Assembly (NCBI GenBank): GCA_014529385.2
Contig: CM043957.1
Location: 83,747,381 to 83,811,380, forward strand
Reading direction: 5' to 3'
Length of the DNA stretch: 64,000 nucleotides
Source of the DNA: Adiantum capillus-veneris
Taxonomy: Eukaryota > Streptophyta > Polypodiopsida > Polypodiales > Pteridaceae
The stretch's first letter is position 1; each line of letters starts with the position of its first letter. This document shows, piece by piece, positions 22,594 through 33,819 of the stretch. The translations under genes and the position numbers were made by a program. The notes beneath the pieces are model-generated. The model was given only the letters and a program-made list of their open reading frames with translations, was not told the origin of the DNA and ran no database searches.

Positions 22594-22886
22594 AGGAGGT
22601 GAAGAAGAAGAAGATGGAGATGGAGCAAGAGCACTCTTCAATTGCACAAATGAGAGAATGAGTAAAAATTAGGTTTAGTTGGCTTTTATAGGAGCTCACC
22701 CCATTCACACTTGGGCGCCCATGCTTAACCAACTAATCCCTTGAATGTCCAAGTTAAAGTGCGCCTCTCATCGGCGATCACTCTACCTTTCCCTATTGGT
22801 CCGACAAGCCCGGTACCTGACTCTAAATCATACATAATACGCGTCCATCGTAGGTGATGGGTGTCCGTGTGCCATGAGGGTTAACA
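22312..22886 (-). repeat. 5' LTR (575 bp) of the gypsy-like element
   Basis: It is nearly identical to 14007-14580. Differences seen are A/G in AACTA(A/G)CAAG, G/A in GTGCC(G/A)TGAG, and CT/CA repeat lengths. The PBS borders its left side, which sets the element orientation as - strand. Confidence 0.93.
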
Positions 22887-22965
22887 TGCCCCCCTTCCTG
22901 ATGTAGATTCCGTCCTCGGAAGCTATTGAGTTGAAGCTGGTTCTTCGAGGTGGAAGAGCATTTGA
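22887..22965 (-). repeat. 79-bp remnant of a second, tandem copy of the gypsy-like element
   Basis: The sequence right of the 5' LTR matches 14581-14659, the PPT-proximal internal end, with one mismatch seen (GGTTC(G/T)TCG). A host flank should be here instead. The right LTR is therefore shared with a second copy in the same orientation, of which only these 79 bp survive. Confidence 0.85.
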
Positions 22966-23100
22966 CACAGTGTGGGCTCTCCATTGTGACTTTCATCACC
23001 ACAATTTTGGAGCACCGAGAGTCACTCATTAGCCATACGCGTACTACATCACATGTAACTTTGGTCTTACAAGTCATATTTGACCTCCAAGGACGATAAT

Positions 23101-23104
<4 letters not shown>

Positions 23105-23178
<74 letters not shown>

Positions 23179-23181
23179 ACA
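23105..23181. repeat. (TC)n(AC)n microsatellite
   Basis: TC dinucleotides run over 23105-23154, then AC to 23181. A C-rich low-complexity tract follows to about 23310. Confidence 0.95.
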
Positions 23182-23663
23182 TCGACTCCCGTCCCCCGCT
23201 CCCCTGTCCCTAGTCCCCCTCCCCAACCCCCACCCACCTCTCACCCCCTTAGCCCCCTTCCCCTAGCCCCGCTGCCCCCTTTCCCACTCCTTGTCATGTG
23301 GCCCTCACCCCCCGTTGCAATAGCTAGGAGCACGGAGAGTACTACAAAATATTGAAAGTAACATATTACAAGCCATAAAATGATAGATCTATATACCGGG
23401 TGAATCTCACAAGCACATAATCAAAGTTATACTCGAACAGACAGAGACTAAGAGCGAGAGAGAGTGGGGGAGCATGTGCAGATGCACCTCATAGAGCAGA
23501 GTGCTACACCGGCATGTCAAGAGAGAAGAGGTGCGAAGAGAGTAGAAAAACACAAACACTGGGTGCAATCTCCCCACATGCAAGAGTGAACATTTACCTC
23601 TTGCATGTATTTATTTATAGATTGATCAATGCTCAAAATGAATACAAATTGTCCACCCAGAGA

Positions 23664-23793
23664 TAAAGTGACTGTAGCTCATAAAGAGCATTTTAATCAC
23701 AAAATAGATATAGTTTTTCTATCCTTTGCATAGTCTATTGCTTTTGCCACCTTTCAATTGCAATAAATAACTAATTATCAATTTTCCCTACAT
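23664..23793 (+). repeat. Dispersed direct repeat, copy 1 (partner at 24979-25108)
   Basis: The segment AAAGTGACTGTAGCTCAT...TTTTGCCAC...AATAAATAACTA...ATTATCAATTT recurs about 1.3 kb downstream with roughly 80% identity by eye. A shorter related piece (AAGTGACCATAGCTCAT) is near 24184. The partners could be parts of a decayed element's repeats. Confidence 0.6.
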
Positions 23794-23834
23794 ACCTCTC
23801 CGTTAGCCACTGCAGCATGATTTTGTGATTGATT

Positions 23835-24065
23835 TGCCTAGATCGACGAACTGACACCAATGAAACGTGTTTCCTAACTCAACAAATCTGCACTTAGTAT
23901 TGTTTAACTTAGTGAATTTGATATTTCTTGGTGTGCTGCCTAAATTGTCAAATTTGCACTCGTGCTACCTAAATCAACGGATTTATACAGTTCTTTGGTG
24001 TTGCCTAAATTGGTAAATCTACACTATGATGAGCATATACACACTGCCTAAATCGATGAAGCTAT
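23835..24065 (+). repeat. Irregular short repeats around CCTAAATYGRYRAAT
   Basis: Variants of (T)GCCTAAAT(T/C)... such as CCTAAATTGTCAAAT, CCTAAATCAACGGAT, CCTAAATTGGTAAAT and CCTAAATCGATGAAG recur about every 45-55 bp. This looks like a degenerate minisatellite. The rest of 24066-25130 shows no gene. Confidence 0.45.
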
Positions 24066-24978
24066 GTGCAAGTGACCAATGGACTATTCAAAACATAAAA
24101 GACAAAACATTTACTACCTATTTGACACAAAAGTGAAGTATGTTTATATAGCAGAGTACTTACAAACTATTTTTCACTATACTAAAGTGACCATAGCTCA
24201 TGTGAGTAGCTTATAACTTAATTTAAATGATCTTTATATCAATTCCATTCAATGCAAGTATGAGCCACTACGTTTAGAGATGATAAAGAAGATTCATGAA
24301 AGATTAAGAATCATTTCATGAATATATAGCAAAAATCATACCTGGGTATAGTTTTACGTGTTTAGCTCTTGTAGAATATACATTATTTGAGGATGTAAAA
24401 GAAAAAAAAAACTTACAAGATTTGGTGATTAGTCCAAGTTACTTTAACTCGTGAGTAGTTATACCTCCATATGTATTTTGAAAGAGAAAGCACTAAAGAT
24501 GATTTCTTGTTAGATTCAATCAAGGATTTAATTTCACACTAAATATATCAAGATAGAAATGAAGAATATCAAGTTAGAAATGAAAAAGAAATTGATGAGA
24601 AATTGTATTATCCTTGACTAGAGGGGTTGTGAATTAATGAAAGATAACAAAATAGTTATATAGAAATGGTTTGCAAAGTTGGACAACCGGTGGGTATTGT
24701 TTGGCAAGTCAACTAATTGAACGAGAGAAGCACAATATACAAATAGAACCTAGGAATGCACCAATCTATACATTGATCATATGAATCAAAACAGTGAATG
24801 GCAAAATTATACTTTAACCACTTAGAAAGTTATCAACAGAGAGAGAAAAAAAACTTGTGTGGAAAAAGTAAGGTATGTCACTTGAAAACGAAGTGAATTC
24901 ACAATAACACACCCATATCAACAAGAATGACGTAGGGATGAGAAGCCCAACTCGAGCTCCATATCTGCCCGAACATAA

Positions 24979-25108
24979 AGTGATCGTAGCTCATAGAGAG
25001 AACTTTAATTATTACAAGATAGATATAGGTTTGCTATCCTTTGGCATAGCCCGTCACTTTTGCCACATGTCTACAATAAATAACTATAATTATCAATTTC
25101 CACAACAG
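24979..25108 (+). repeat. Dispersed direct repeat, copy 2
   Basis: Partner of 23664-23793 in the same orientation. It includes AAGTGATCGTAGCTCAT, TTTTGCCACATG and ATAACTATAATTATCAATTT. Confidence 0.6.
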
Positions 25109-25137
25109 TCGTAGCCTCCTTTTCCACTCCAACTCTC

Positions 25138-25138
<1 letters not shown>

Positions 25139-25195
<57 letters not shown>

Positions 25196-25250
25196 CCCAC
25201 CACCCCGCCACTAACACCTAGCCTCTCTCTCTCTCTCTCTCTCTCTCTCT
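25139..25250. repeat. C52 homopolymer followed by (CT)n
   Basis: Uninterrupted C spans 25139-25190, then a short C-rich spacer, then CT to 25250. Seen from the other strand this is the same G-run/(GA)n arrangement found at 10842, 29195 and 29637. Confidence 0.95.
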
Positions 25251-26006
25251 ACACCATCAATTGGCACCTCGAATACATCTAATATTAATGTCCCAAAGAA
25301 TACTTGTAAGCAAGCACCTTCCACCAGCATTGGAGAAGGTAGTTCTAATGACCCTTTACACACCAATGCAGAGAATGTAAGTGATACTTTTGTTCACATA
25401 GTAAATAGCCACATTTTGTCCACGAGGGTAGATGATCACACAATGGCATTGCAACGCCTCCGTCCCCGTATCCCCTTGTGTTAGCTCTTGCAAAATTCTA
25501 CAATCCATACAAAGATCGACCGCATTGAGAATCCTGCAATCCATACAAATATCGACCGCATTGAGAGTTTGGTTTCATCTATCTGTGAGACAGATTGTAT
25601 CGACTAATAATGGCACGATTCATCATTATAGAACGCCTTCTTAGACAAGAGCCCATACCTTTTGATCAACTCGCCCCAGGTGGTTGCAATCTACAACTCT
25701 CTTATGAGTTGGATGTGCAGCTAGAGGCCATACTTGCATGAGACCCGAATTGGGCCACATGGCCCATAAGATGTTCGTAGTTTGGGATGGCAACCATCAT
25801 CACCGTTCTTGGAATGAGTGATCAAGCAGGAGAAAGTGGCTAACTTGTGTCTAAATTTGAGTAGTTTGAAGAGAATGAACAAGCTGAGTTTCTAATGGTA
25901 ATATACACTATCAAAAAGTAAGTGTTTTTATTTATTGAATTTATCCCAATGAAAGGTATTTTTATAAGTGTTGTGCTTGATTAAGGGATTTTTTCTATGA
26001 GCAGAG

Positions 26007-28830
26007 TGACCTTTGCACACGTACTGAATACCCTTGGGCAGAATATTTTCATGATGCAAAATGTGGGCTTGGTCAATCCACAATCACTTATTTTAAAATT
26101 TATTGGTGTTGATCACAAATGGGTTGAGAAGGCACTGAAGTATAAAGCCACCAACAAATCTAAGTGGCTCAAGCTTCCAATGGCTCTAATGTTGCGATTG
26201 GTTTTCAAGGTAAGTGAATGAGCTTACAAGGTAGAAGAAGATATGCCATTTTCATATTTGAAAAGAATTTTTTGGTCAAGAGAACTAAAATCATTTTGTT
26301 CGTGCAATGGTGGTCAGAGTTTGATGCAATATACAATGCAAAGGTTAGTTCATTGGCCCCATTTGACTTCCTATTGCCCCAATTGAATACTCAAAAAACT
26401 ATGACTATGCACTCAAGGGTATCGAAACCCTCTTTCTAGAGCATGGTTACGAGCTAGCAGAGATACCCTTGATTTCTTTGTAGCTTGTCTATGTGCTTTT
26501 TCCACCTCTTGAGAGGAGCTCTCAAGCTTCTCAACGACTTTGAGAGTGAACTCTTGCAATTGCCACCAATTATATGTATGGCATTGGAGTCATATTAAAA
26601 ATTTCTTATCTGCTAGGGGGATTTTGGTTTCCTTAAGTGCTTCCTCACCTTCAAATAAAGTACCTAGCAATTGACACTTCTTGCATCTCAATGTTTCAAT
26701 TATTAGACAAATAAATATTACATAGTGCACACAATGTCGCAAATTGTGAAAACATACTCCTCATTGGATATACGTGCTCGTGCAATCTCTATAAGCTTTG
26801 ATAGGTGACCCTATTCCCCTTTTCATTCCAGCTTGTGTAAGAAATTGCTTTGCAAAAGAATTCTTTACCATTGTTAGGGTTGGTACTTTATCATCCACCT
26901 TGCGAGCCTATCGCACATGCCATTTTGAGAAGGCCTTCAGTGAATGGAAGCGCCAAATGCGTACCACCAAATTAGCCGCAGAAGCAACCACACATGGCAT
27001 GCACACCATGCCGCCTTCTTTATAGGTAAGTTGCAAATGGAATGCTATTTCTCTGAGTTATACTTTCTTTATCTCTTTCTCAAGTAGAATTGCAAACCAT
27101 GTAAATGGTGGAGAAAGTGCACAGAGTACTGGCTGCTCCACGTAGAACATCCCATCTAATGCATGATTTGAGTTGGAGAGAGAGGAGACCGAACTCTACC
27201 TCGATAACTGGATCAAAAAGCTTTGGAATGAAACTTTGTGGAGGAGTCATCCATGGTGGTTAGATTACCACGATGGAGAGTTCCCAGTATAAGAAGCCAT
27301 TGAGTATAATGGTTAGATTACCACGTTGGAGAGTTTCCAGCAGTAAACAATACAAAAATAATTATTTGGATTAAAGGTTTTACTCACTCCCAACAAAAAA
27401 GCAATGGAGTGAGGATAACCATGAAGTTGAACCATCTAGTGGAAAGCGCAAAAGGAAGGCCACATGTGAACCAGATGGGGATAGTGATGATGGGGGAGTA
27501 GAGTCTCGGGGTAAGGAGGAAACTCTCCATACAACTTTGCATGCAAATGTTTAGAAGAGATCGCAAACACATGGCTTGCAATTAGAGTAAAGTGCCCGCA
27601 GCCACTCTGAGCAAGATGATTAGCAGTTCATAGTCCACTATCAGATGATAACATTGAGGATATGTTTGGGTTAGGTAAATGCAAAATCTTTTTTGCATAC
27701 ACTATTTAACAAACTGCACAAATTAGTAAGTTGTACTCATAGATAGTTATATGGTTGTTTTTTGTTGTAGAGGGTACATAGGAGATAAATTCGCTATATC
27801 TTTGAATGTGTGGCAATATCAACCACATGTGATTAGAGTTATAGGTCAAGAAGTCACAAAGCGGGTAAATTTCATTTTCGAATTAGAGTAGCATAAACAC
27901 ATTGCAATTGAATCAAATTTTGTATGTTAATTGCACTATATAGACAAATTTCAACATTTTTTGGGCTCCTTGGCTTCCACTAGACAAATGGAACTTATTA
28001 CTTAATATCAGGGGGTGCGATTGGTGTGGGCAAATTTTCCCACTCATTGTGCAATCACCCCACTAAATTTGGTAGTCCCTAGATGGAACTTTTGCTTTAG
28101 GGATCTACTAAAGTCAACCTTAGCTTTAGCGATGGAGTATCTTCTACCACACGACACAATGGTTGCAAACTTTTTGTGGAGCATCTCGGCAGGTGGAAAT
28201 AGATGCAAGCGAATGTGGATTCAAGCTTTGTCGCACATTATGCTTTGAATTGCTGATGCACAACGATGGACGGGAGTATGTATTTCAAATTAAATATGTA
28301 CTTTGAGTTGTTATTGTGTATGTTATATGTACATTTTTATAAGAATGATGTTTATTGATTATTGCAGATGTCCTTTCTCACCGTGGCATTTTGAAGTAGA
28401 GGAGGACATACTCAAGGAGTCAAAGCCTTCTTTTGAGACACAACCATATAGCATGGACAATGTTGGGAATACGATTTATTATGTGGTCGAGCGTAGCAAG
28501 ATGTTCATGAGGTATTTTTGACTAGCACAACCACTCTCTTAAGGACAAAAAAATTTGTTATATTTTCTCTATGGTATACTATATAAATTATGTGGATAAA
28601 TATGTAGGTGGATGCTTGGCACTTTCACCACTCAAGAGGAAGATGCAGTCCTTGATTGTTTTGTTGGGGCAGGCACTATGGCGAGGGCATGTAACACTCT
28701 CAACTGGCATTGCATTAGCATAGAAATGGAAGAGAGGTGCTTCCAAAAATGCATTACTCCCATCATGCCCTACTCTCCTTTGGGATTGCAGTCTCATATT
28801 GGCAAGATTTCCCACTCTGCAACAGTATAG
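26007..28830 (+). pseudogene. Decayed multi-exon gene with N4/N6 DNA-methyltransferase-like C-terminus
   Basis: Exon-like blocks end in plausible splice sites. At 27771-27864 is a block ending ...VIGQEVTKR before GTAAAT. It joins in phase to 28012-28270 (RLVWANFPTH, then a helix ending AMEYLLPHDT). Blocks 28368-28511 and 28608-28830 join in phase as ...SKMFMR/WMLGTF.... The last exon contains AVLDCFVGAGTMARACN followed by HCISIEMEERCF, which matches the F-x-G-x-G-T AdoMet motif I and the following acidic strand of N4/N6 methylases. Placing it after a motif-IV-like strand is the beta-class order. Motif IV itself is degenerate (NFPTH instead of [DNS]PP[YW]). A TGA at 28246-28248 looks like a former CGA. 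Upstream pieces (26007-26209; about 27160-27260; 27380-27540 with a basic SGKRKRKATCE stretch) carry frameshifts or stops. It could be a TE cargo gene or a host gene. Not expressible as it stands. Confidence 0.5.
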
Positions 28831-29194
28831 CGACCATTGGGATCTGCAACTATACGTCTATCCACCCTTATTTCCTACTAGTAGTCCTTCCATGAGTCCA
28901 CACACTCCACATCCACCATGCCACCCAATGCTCCATTGGATTCTACACTCACATCTCAACACCACATGGTCAGATGTCCCTTCTTGCCTCCAACAATGGG
29001 TGCTCCCCTCTTCCTTTTTTGCATGGACTCGTATGTTTTATCCCATACCAGCGACCATATGGCATTCCATCATAGATGTTTCCACTTTTGCCTTAACCCT
29101 ATTGAGGCCGTTGTAAACGTGTTTTTCATTGTAATGAAAGTTGTCTCGAGCTCATCAATTTTTTTTCTTCGTGGTCAACTATGGATGTCTTTGT
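28831..29194. other. No gene seen
   Basis: The + strand is pyrimidine/His-codon rich, with short frames only. No recognisable domain follows the methyltransferase-like exon. Confidence 0.3.
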
Positions 29195-29241
<47 letters not shown>

Positions 29242-29254
29242 GAGAGAGAGAGAG
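29195..29254. repeat. G46 homopolymer followed by (AG)7
   Basis: The G run is 29195-29240, then AG repeats to 29254. Confidence 0.95.
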
Positions 29255-29636
29255 TACTACCATCATGTATTTCTCATTAACCACAATCCTTGATATCATA
29301 ATATTGTACCATAAAATTATGGAATGAAATCTTCATGATAATTAATTGCTTTCATTAGTTCATGGTCTTCAATGAACACGAAACATAAATTTTTGAAAGA
29401 GATAGTATTGTGCTTGGATATTCATGTGATTCCTTGATATTGTTTGATACACCAATATAAGAAGAAAATTAAAACGTTAGCCACAAAAAAAATCCTTTGT
29501 TCATGTTTTTGTATAACTTTTTTGCCGATAGTGTGGGGAGGAAGGGGGATCCCATCCAAAGATAGGTAGAGAGAGGCCCCAAAGAAAGCATCTTGATCTT
29601 TGTGATATCCTCAAAATTAACAACAAAGGGGAGAGA

Positions 29637-29661
29637 GGGGGGGGGGGGGGGGGGGGGGGGG

Positions 29662-29705
<44 letters not shown>

Positions 29706-29827
29706 GTGCATGTGGGAATGAGAGTGCAATGGATCAAGAGAAACAAAGGGTAGTGGCTTGCATTTTGTTTATTACATAGCATTATCGAGGTGGAAAGAGA
29801 GAGATAGAGGGAGGAAGGGTAAGTGAG

Positions 29828-29883
<56 letters not shown>

Positions 29884-30038
29884 CGAGTTGGTATCTTTCA
29901 AAAGTAATCCCATGCCAACTGGAATAAAGAGAAAGATTCGGGACATACAAAGAGCAAGAGAGGGAGAGGATAATAGCTTACATCGGCAATGCTAGTGGTA
30001 CATAGCATGCAAAGGGGGGGGGGAGGGGGGGGGGGGAG

Positions 30039-30114
<76 letters not shown>

Positions 30115-30191
30115 TGAGTGAGAGAGTAGAAGAGTTTGCAATTTTTCTAGAGAAATGGTGGTGCCAAGGGAATGGTCGAGGAAGAGACATG

Positions 30192-30252
<61 letters not shown>

Positions 30253-30390
30253 AAAGAGGAAGAGATTACAAAGTGCTAAGGGAAGAGGTGCCAAGGGAAT
30301 GGAGGAGGAACAAAGGAAGATACATGGATGAAACAAGAAGACATCAAGAGAGCAAGAGGGAAATAGTTTTCATAAGCAATGTTGGAGCCA

Positions 30391-30426
<36 letters not shown>

Positions 30427-30600
30427 ACAAAAGAGGAAGAGGTTACGAAGTGCTAAGGGAAGAGGTGCCAAAAGAATGAGGGAGGAACAAAAGAAGAGAC
30501 GTGGAATGACAAAGGAAGAGAGCAAGCAAAAAATAGTTTGCATAAACAATGTTGGAGACACCCAAAATGGTTAAGTGAGAGAGAGAATCTTTTCTAAAAT
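29637..30600 (+). repeat. GA-microsatellite cluster embedded in a diverged ~170-bp minisatellite
   Basis: Tracts: G28(GA)n at 29637-29702; GA at 29832-29881; G-rich/AC/GA at 30014-30120; GA at 30196-30250; GA at 30394-30425. Between them one unit recurs with changes: GAGGAAGAG(A/G)TTAC(A/G)AAGTGC, then GGGAAGAGGTGCCAA, then GGAGGAACAAA, then GAGAGCAAG...ATAGTTT, then GCAATGTTGGAG. Copies start near 30258 and 30432, with partial copies near 29945 and 30150. Each unit ends in a GA tract, so the array probably spread by duplication of unit plus microsatellite. Predicted Ser/Leu or Arg/Glu frames here are artefacts. Confidence 0.75.
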
Positions 30601-33530
30601 CTACTTGCCCGATTCCAAAAAAGTGCTCGCCAAAAAAAATACCATGGTGAAGTACACACAAAGATAAATCAATTCTCTGTATTACGCAGAGAGTGTAGCA
30701 GGTGAAGAGTTCGCACAACAAGCAATAAAGAGACACAAGGAGCAGAGCGCATGTGAGTCTAAGAGCTAAGCATTCTCACCCACATCGACGTGGGAACACT
30801 TTCAAGGAAGAATTTGGTTATGATTGCTATGGTAGCATGCTTGCCATCCCAAGAGTATTCCTAGCAAGTGTCCTACGTTTTTATCATCCTCTCAAAGTCG
30901 TTGCTACCCTCAAAATCTCCATCTAAGTAGCACATCAAAAGATAGGCTTTTGATAGGTATTTTGGAGCTTGGATGAGCCCATACATGACCCGAGAAAGAT
31001 GCAGAGACAAGTTCTCGGCACGAGCAGATACGCACTCAGAGAGAGACAAGAGCGTGTTTGGATCTTGGACACACATAGAGAGTGCTCAGAGAGTGTCTCG
31101 GCTGGAGAATGCGGATCCAACCAAGGGAGAGTCTTTTGGCATTGATACATAGGTGAAGTTAATTCTTTCCAACACGTAGGTACAAATGGTACTTCCAGGA
31201 GACCCAAATTTGGCATCGACAGTAAGTTTACACATTAGGAGTTATACAAATTGGTGAGCGAGTATTTTCGAGCAACAAAATAATTGAGCAAGTACATTTA
31301 GGCATTCTTTATCACTTAGAGCGAATTGCAAAAGTGCAAGCAGATTTTCCAATGTTTGTGCTCTCGCTCTCATCACCACAAATATCATTGTCAACAAAGT
31401 CCTTTGTGATGATTGACACATAGCACACTTGATCACTGCATAGAGGATCGTATTACCAATATCCTCATCCTTTTCTTTGAGAGGCTCTCCTAATTGCAAG
31501 ACTACACCCAAGTTTTCAAAAAAATAAACAACCCTTTAAATCAATGCATAATCATTACTAGCATTCCTATTTTACACAATTTCATTTAGTATTCCAACCT
31601 CGCAAGACAAATTTACTTTAACGAGCCTCCATCAAACTTCCCATGTAGCCTCTACATCAATAGCCACACCATCAATAATCCAATGGAGACCAAAGCAAAA
31701 AGTATGTCAATCAAAGTTTACGTCACGAAAAAGCATACAGAAGAAGCCAAAGAATGTCAAGCAAGTGCTAGTATCCAAAGAGCACATCAAATTGAAAGAC
31801 CTAGTTTGGATACATGAAGCACAAGTTCAACCTCAACAACAAAAGGTGACAGGGTGGGTAGTATCAAATGAGTCAATCACTATTCAAGGCTACTTTTAAG
31901 GAAATGCTAATGTTTGGGCCAAAAAGCCTAAAGTAACAGCCTGGACCTACTCACCTCAACCAAAGAGTTCTACAAAGAACAAGACGCGCTATATCATGTA
32001 ATTAGTACACTCATTGTAATCAACACACGCATTCTATGCTAAAAGCCAAGCATGTTGAAAGATGTGATAATAGAATAATAGCATTTGTTGATTCTTACGA
32101 GGAGATGCCAAACATGAAGTTGCATTATTATAGCAACAAAACCATTTGAGATTAGGACGCCTTTATGTCACAAATAAAATAATCTTAATCACACAATGCA
32201 AACATGACATTGTTTGAGCTAGTGGTTTTTTAATCATGAAGAACTAAACAATTTCAAAATGCCTCTAAATATTTGAAGAATATATATCTACAATATCAAT
32301 ATAAAAGGAAATTTAAGTTTTTCCTTCCTTCCATAGCCTCTATCTTCAAACTCACTTTACCTAAGGACAATGGCCATGTTCAATGTGATTACCAATTGCT
32401 TGCTATTTGGGATCTCTAAAAAGTTTTTAAGTCAGAAATACTATTGTCACTCTACTTATCAACAAAATCATTAAGAAAGAAGACAAGCTGTTTCATTCAT
32501 GACATCAAATATTCATAACATTAAAGAGAGAAATCTATTGAATGGAACAAAAAAAGGCCCAATTCCTTCAATCATGGAACACAAGAAATAGCGCCCGACT
32601 TGCCACAAGTGTGAGCGGATGATTGTCAAAACCATTCTGCGTTGATGTGGGACTGTTACGACAGAGCTGTCCATGCTTGCAAAAAGTTGAGGGCATGCAC
32701 CTACTGTCTGTTGTTCTAGCATTTTTCACTTGTATTATCCACTTGGAATACATTTCCATATATAGGCTGATCGGCAATGTGTTCTTTTTTACTAAGGATA
32801 CACATGCCAAGTAATTTTTCTTATGGGCTAGAAATAGCAGTTGATATCGAGGGAGCTTGGATGAGTAGTCAGCTTCCCTCAACTCTTTCTGGGCTTGCAA
32901 ATTGTAACTTTTATGTACCTGTCCTACATGCAAATGCACCAAGTCTTCCACATCCTTTTCAATATGCTGATTGGTAATGATCATGTTATGCATGTCCTTG
33001 ATTATATTATGTGTGCAAAAATTTGGCTACTTTTCGTGGGTGCCCTAGGTTGCAGCATCATTGTAGCATGTACAACAAGTCACTTGTCTTGTTAACTTTT
33101 AGACTGGTTTCGACAAAACATGATCTTCAATTGTTTCTTCAAAGTACTGTTGACTCATGTGCATATGACACCCGACCCTCGTTTTTGCAATCAGTCCCTT
33201 GCCCTGCCTCTATAGTTTTTTTGATTGAACATATTCATTCAAATATCGGTCCTGCAAATTTTTGGCACATTGACATGGGTCTTGCTTTTATCTAAGTAGT
33301 TTTTTTCAACTCCATTTCCTTCTAGGTGTTTTGGATTCTTGTAGTGAGTGTATATTTAGAAAAAGCAAACATATTAACATTTTTGTTTGGCCCATGCTGT
33401 ATCATAAGGTGGAAATAACCTTCTCTATAGAGTGTGCTATCTCCATCTTGAGTGCCTTATTCACTAACAAAACATGCTATTAATTAGTGTTAGAGTTTGT
33501 GTTGAAGCTTTGCATGCATAAAAACTTAGA
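30601..33530. other. About 2.9 kb without a recognisable gene
   Basis: Frames of up to 141 codons exist on both strands (for example 32568-32993 and 31242-31511 on -), but none has domain-like composition or overlaps a recognisable family. A short - strand stretch near 30900 (YLDGDFEGSND) vaguely recalls the copia RNase H block but has stops on both sides. Confidence 0.3.
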
Positions 33531-33532
33531 GT

Positions 33533-33715
33533 CAAAGCCTCTTCTATTGGCAACCAGTGTAATTTAGGTTCTACAGTTCAAGCCCTTTCTGCTTGCATTG
33601 GCAACTAGTGCAAGAAGGTTATGTTGCCGAAGCCTTTGCTGCTCGTATTGGCAACCACTACAATAAGGTTATTTTGCCAAAGCCTTCTCTACTCGCTATC
33701 TTCTCACATTGTCTT
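33533..33715 (+). repeat. Three diverged ~66-bp tandem units
   Basis: Units share AAGCC(T/C)...CT(G/A)...ATTGGCAAC(C/T)A(G/C)T...AA(G/T)...GGTT and are spaced about 60-70 bp. This is a weak local duplication. Confidence 0.45.
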
Positions 33716-33819
33716 TTCCCTTGTGATACCTGTCGAAACCAGTCCGCACCGGTACGTAACGGTTGCAGAGCAGGTTCACAATATGCAAGGCATAGTTTTG
33801 TTTTTTAACAAACTTATCT

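Larger units (their letters stand above)
14007..22886 (-). mobile_element. Ty3/gypsy-like element with gag and protease only (TR-GAG-like, non-autonomous)
   Basis: This is an 8.88-kb element on the - strand with LTRs at 22312-22886 (5') and 14007-14580 (3'), a PBS at 22290-22307 and a PPT at 14581-14594. The coding region is restricted to gag and an aspartic protease. No YVDD-type RT, RNase H or DD35E integrase is present in the remaining ~1.9 kb before the PPT. The two LTRs differ by two substitutions seen by eye plus microsatellite length, so the insertion is young. A target-site duplication cannot be read because the right LTR runs into a second element remnant (22887-22965). Proteins for reverse transcription and integration would have to come from a related autonomous element. 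Confidence 0.85.

Noticed and set aside
29469-30561. Several Ser/Leu-rich and Arg/Glu-rich frames
   Set aside because: They are translations of GA/CT microsatellites within the minisatellite cluster.
30873-31076. Possible copia RNase H remnant (YLDGDFEGSND)
   Set aside because: The resemblance is limited to a few residues, stops flank it, and no neighbouring pol motif is found.
32568-32993. 141-codon frame on the - strand as a gene
   Set aside because: No domain, no conserved motif, overlapping frames of similar length on the other strand.
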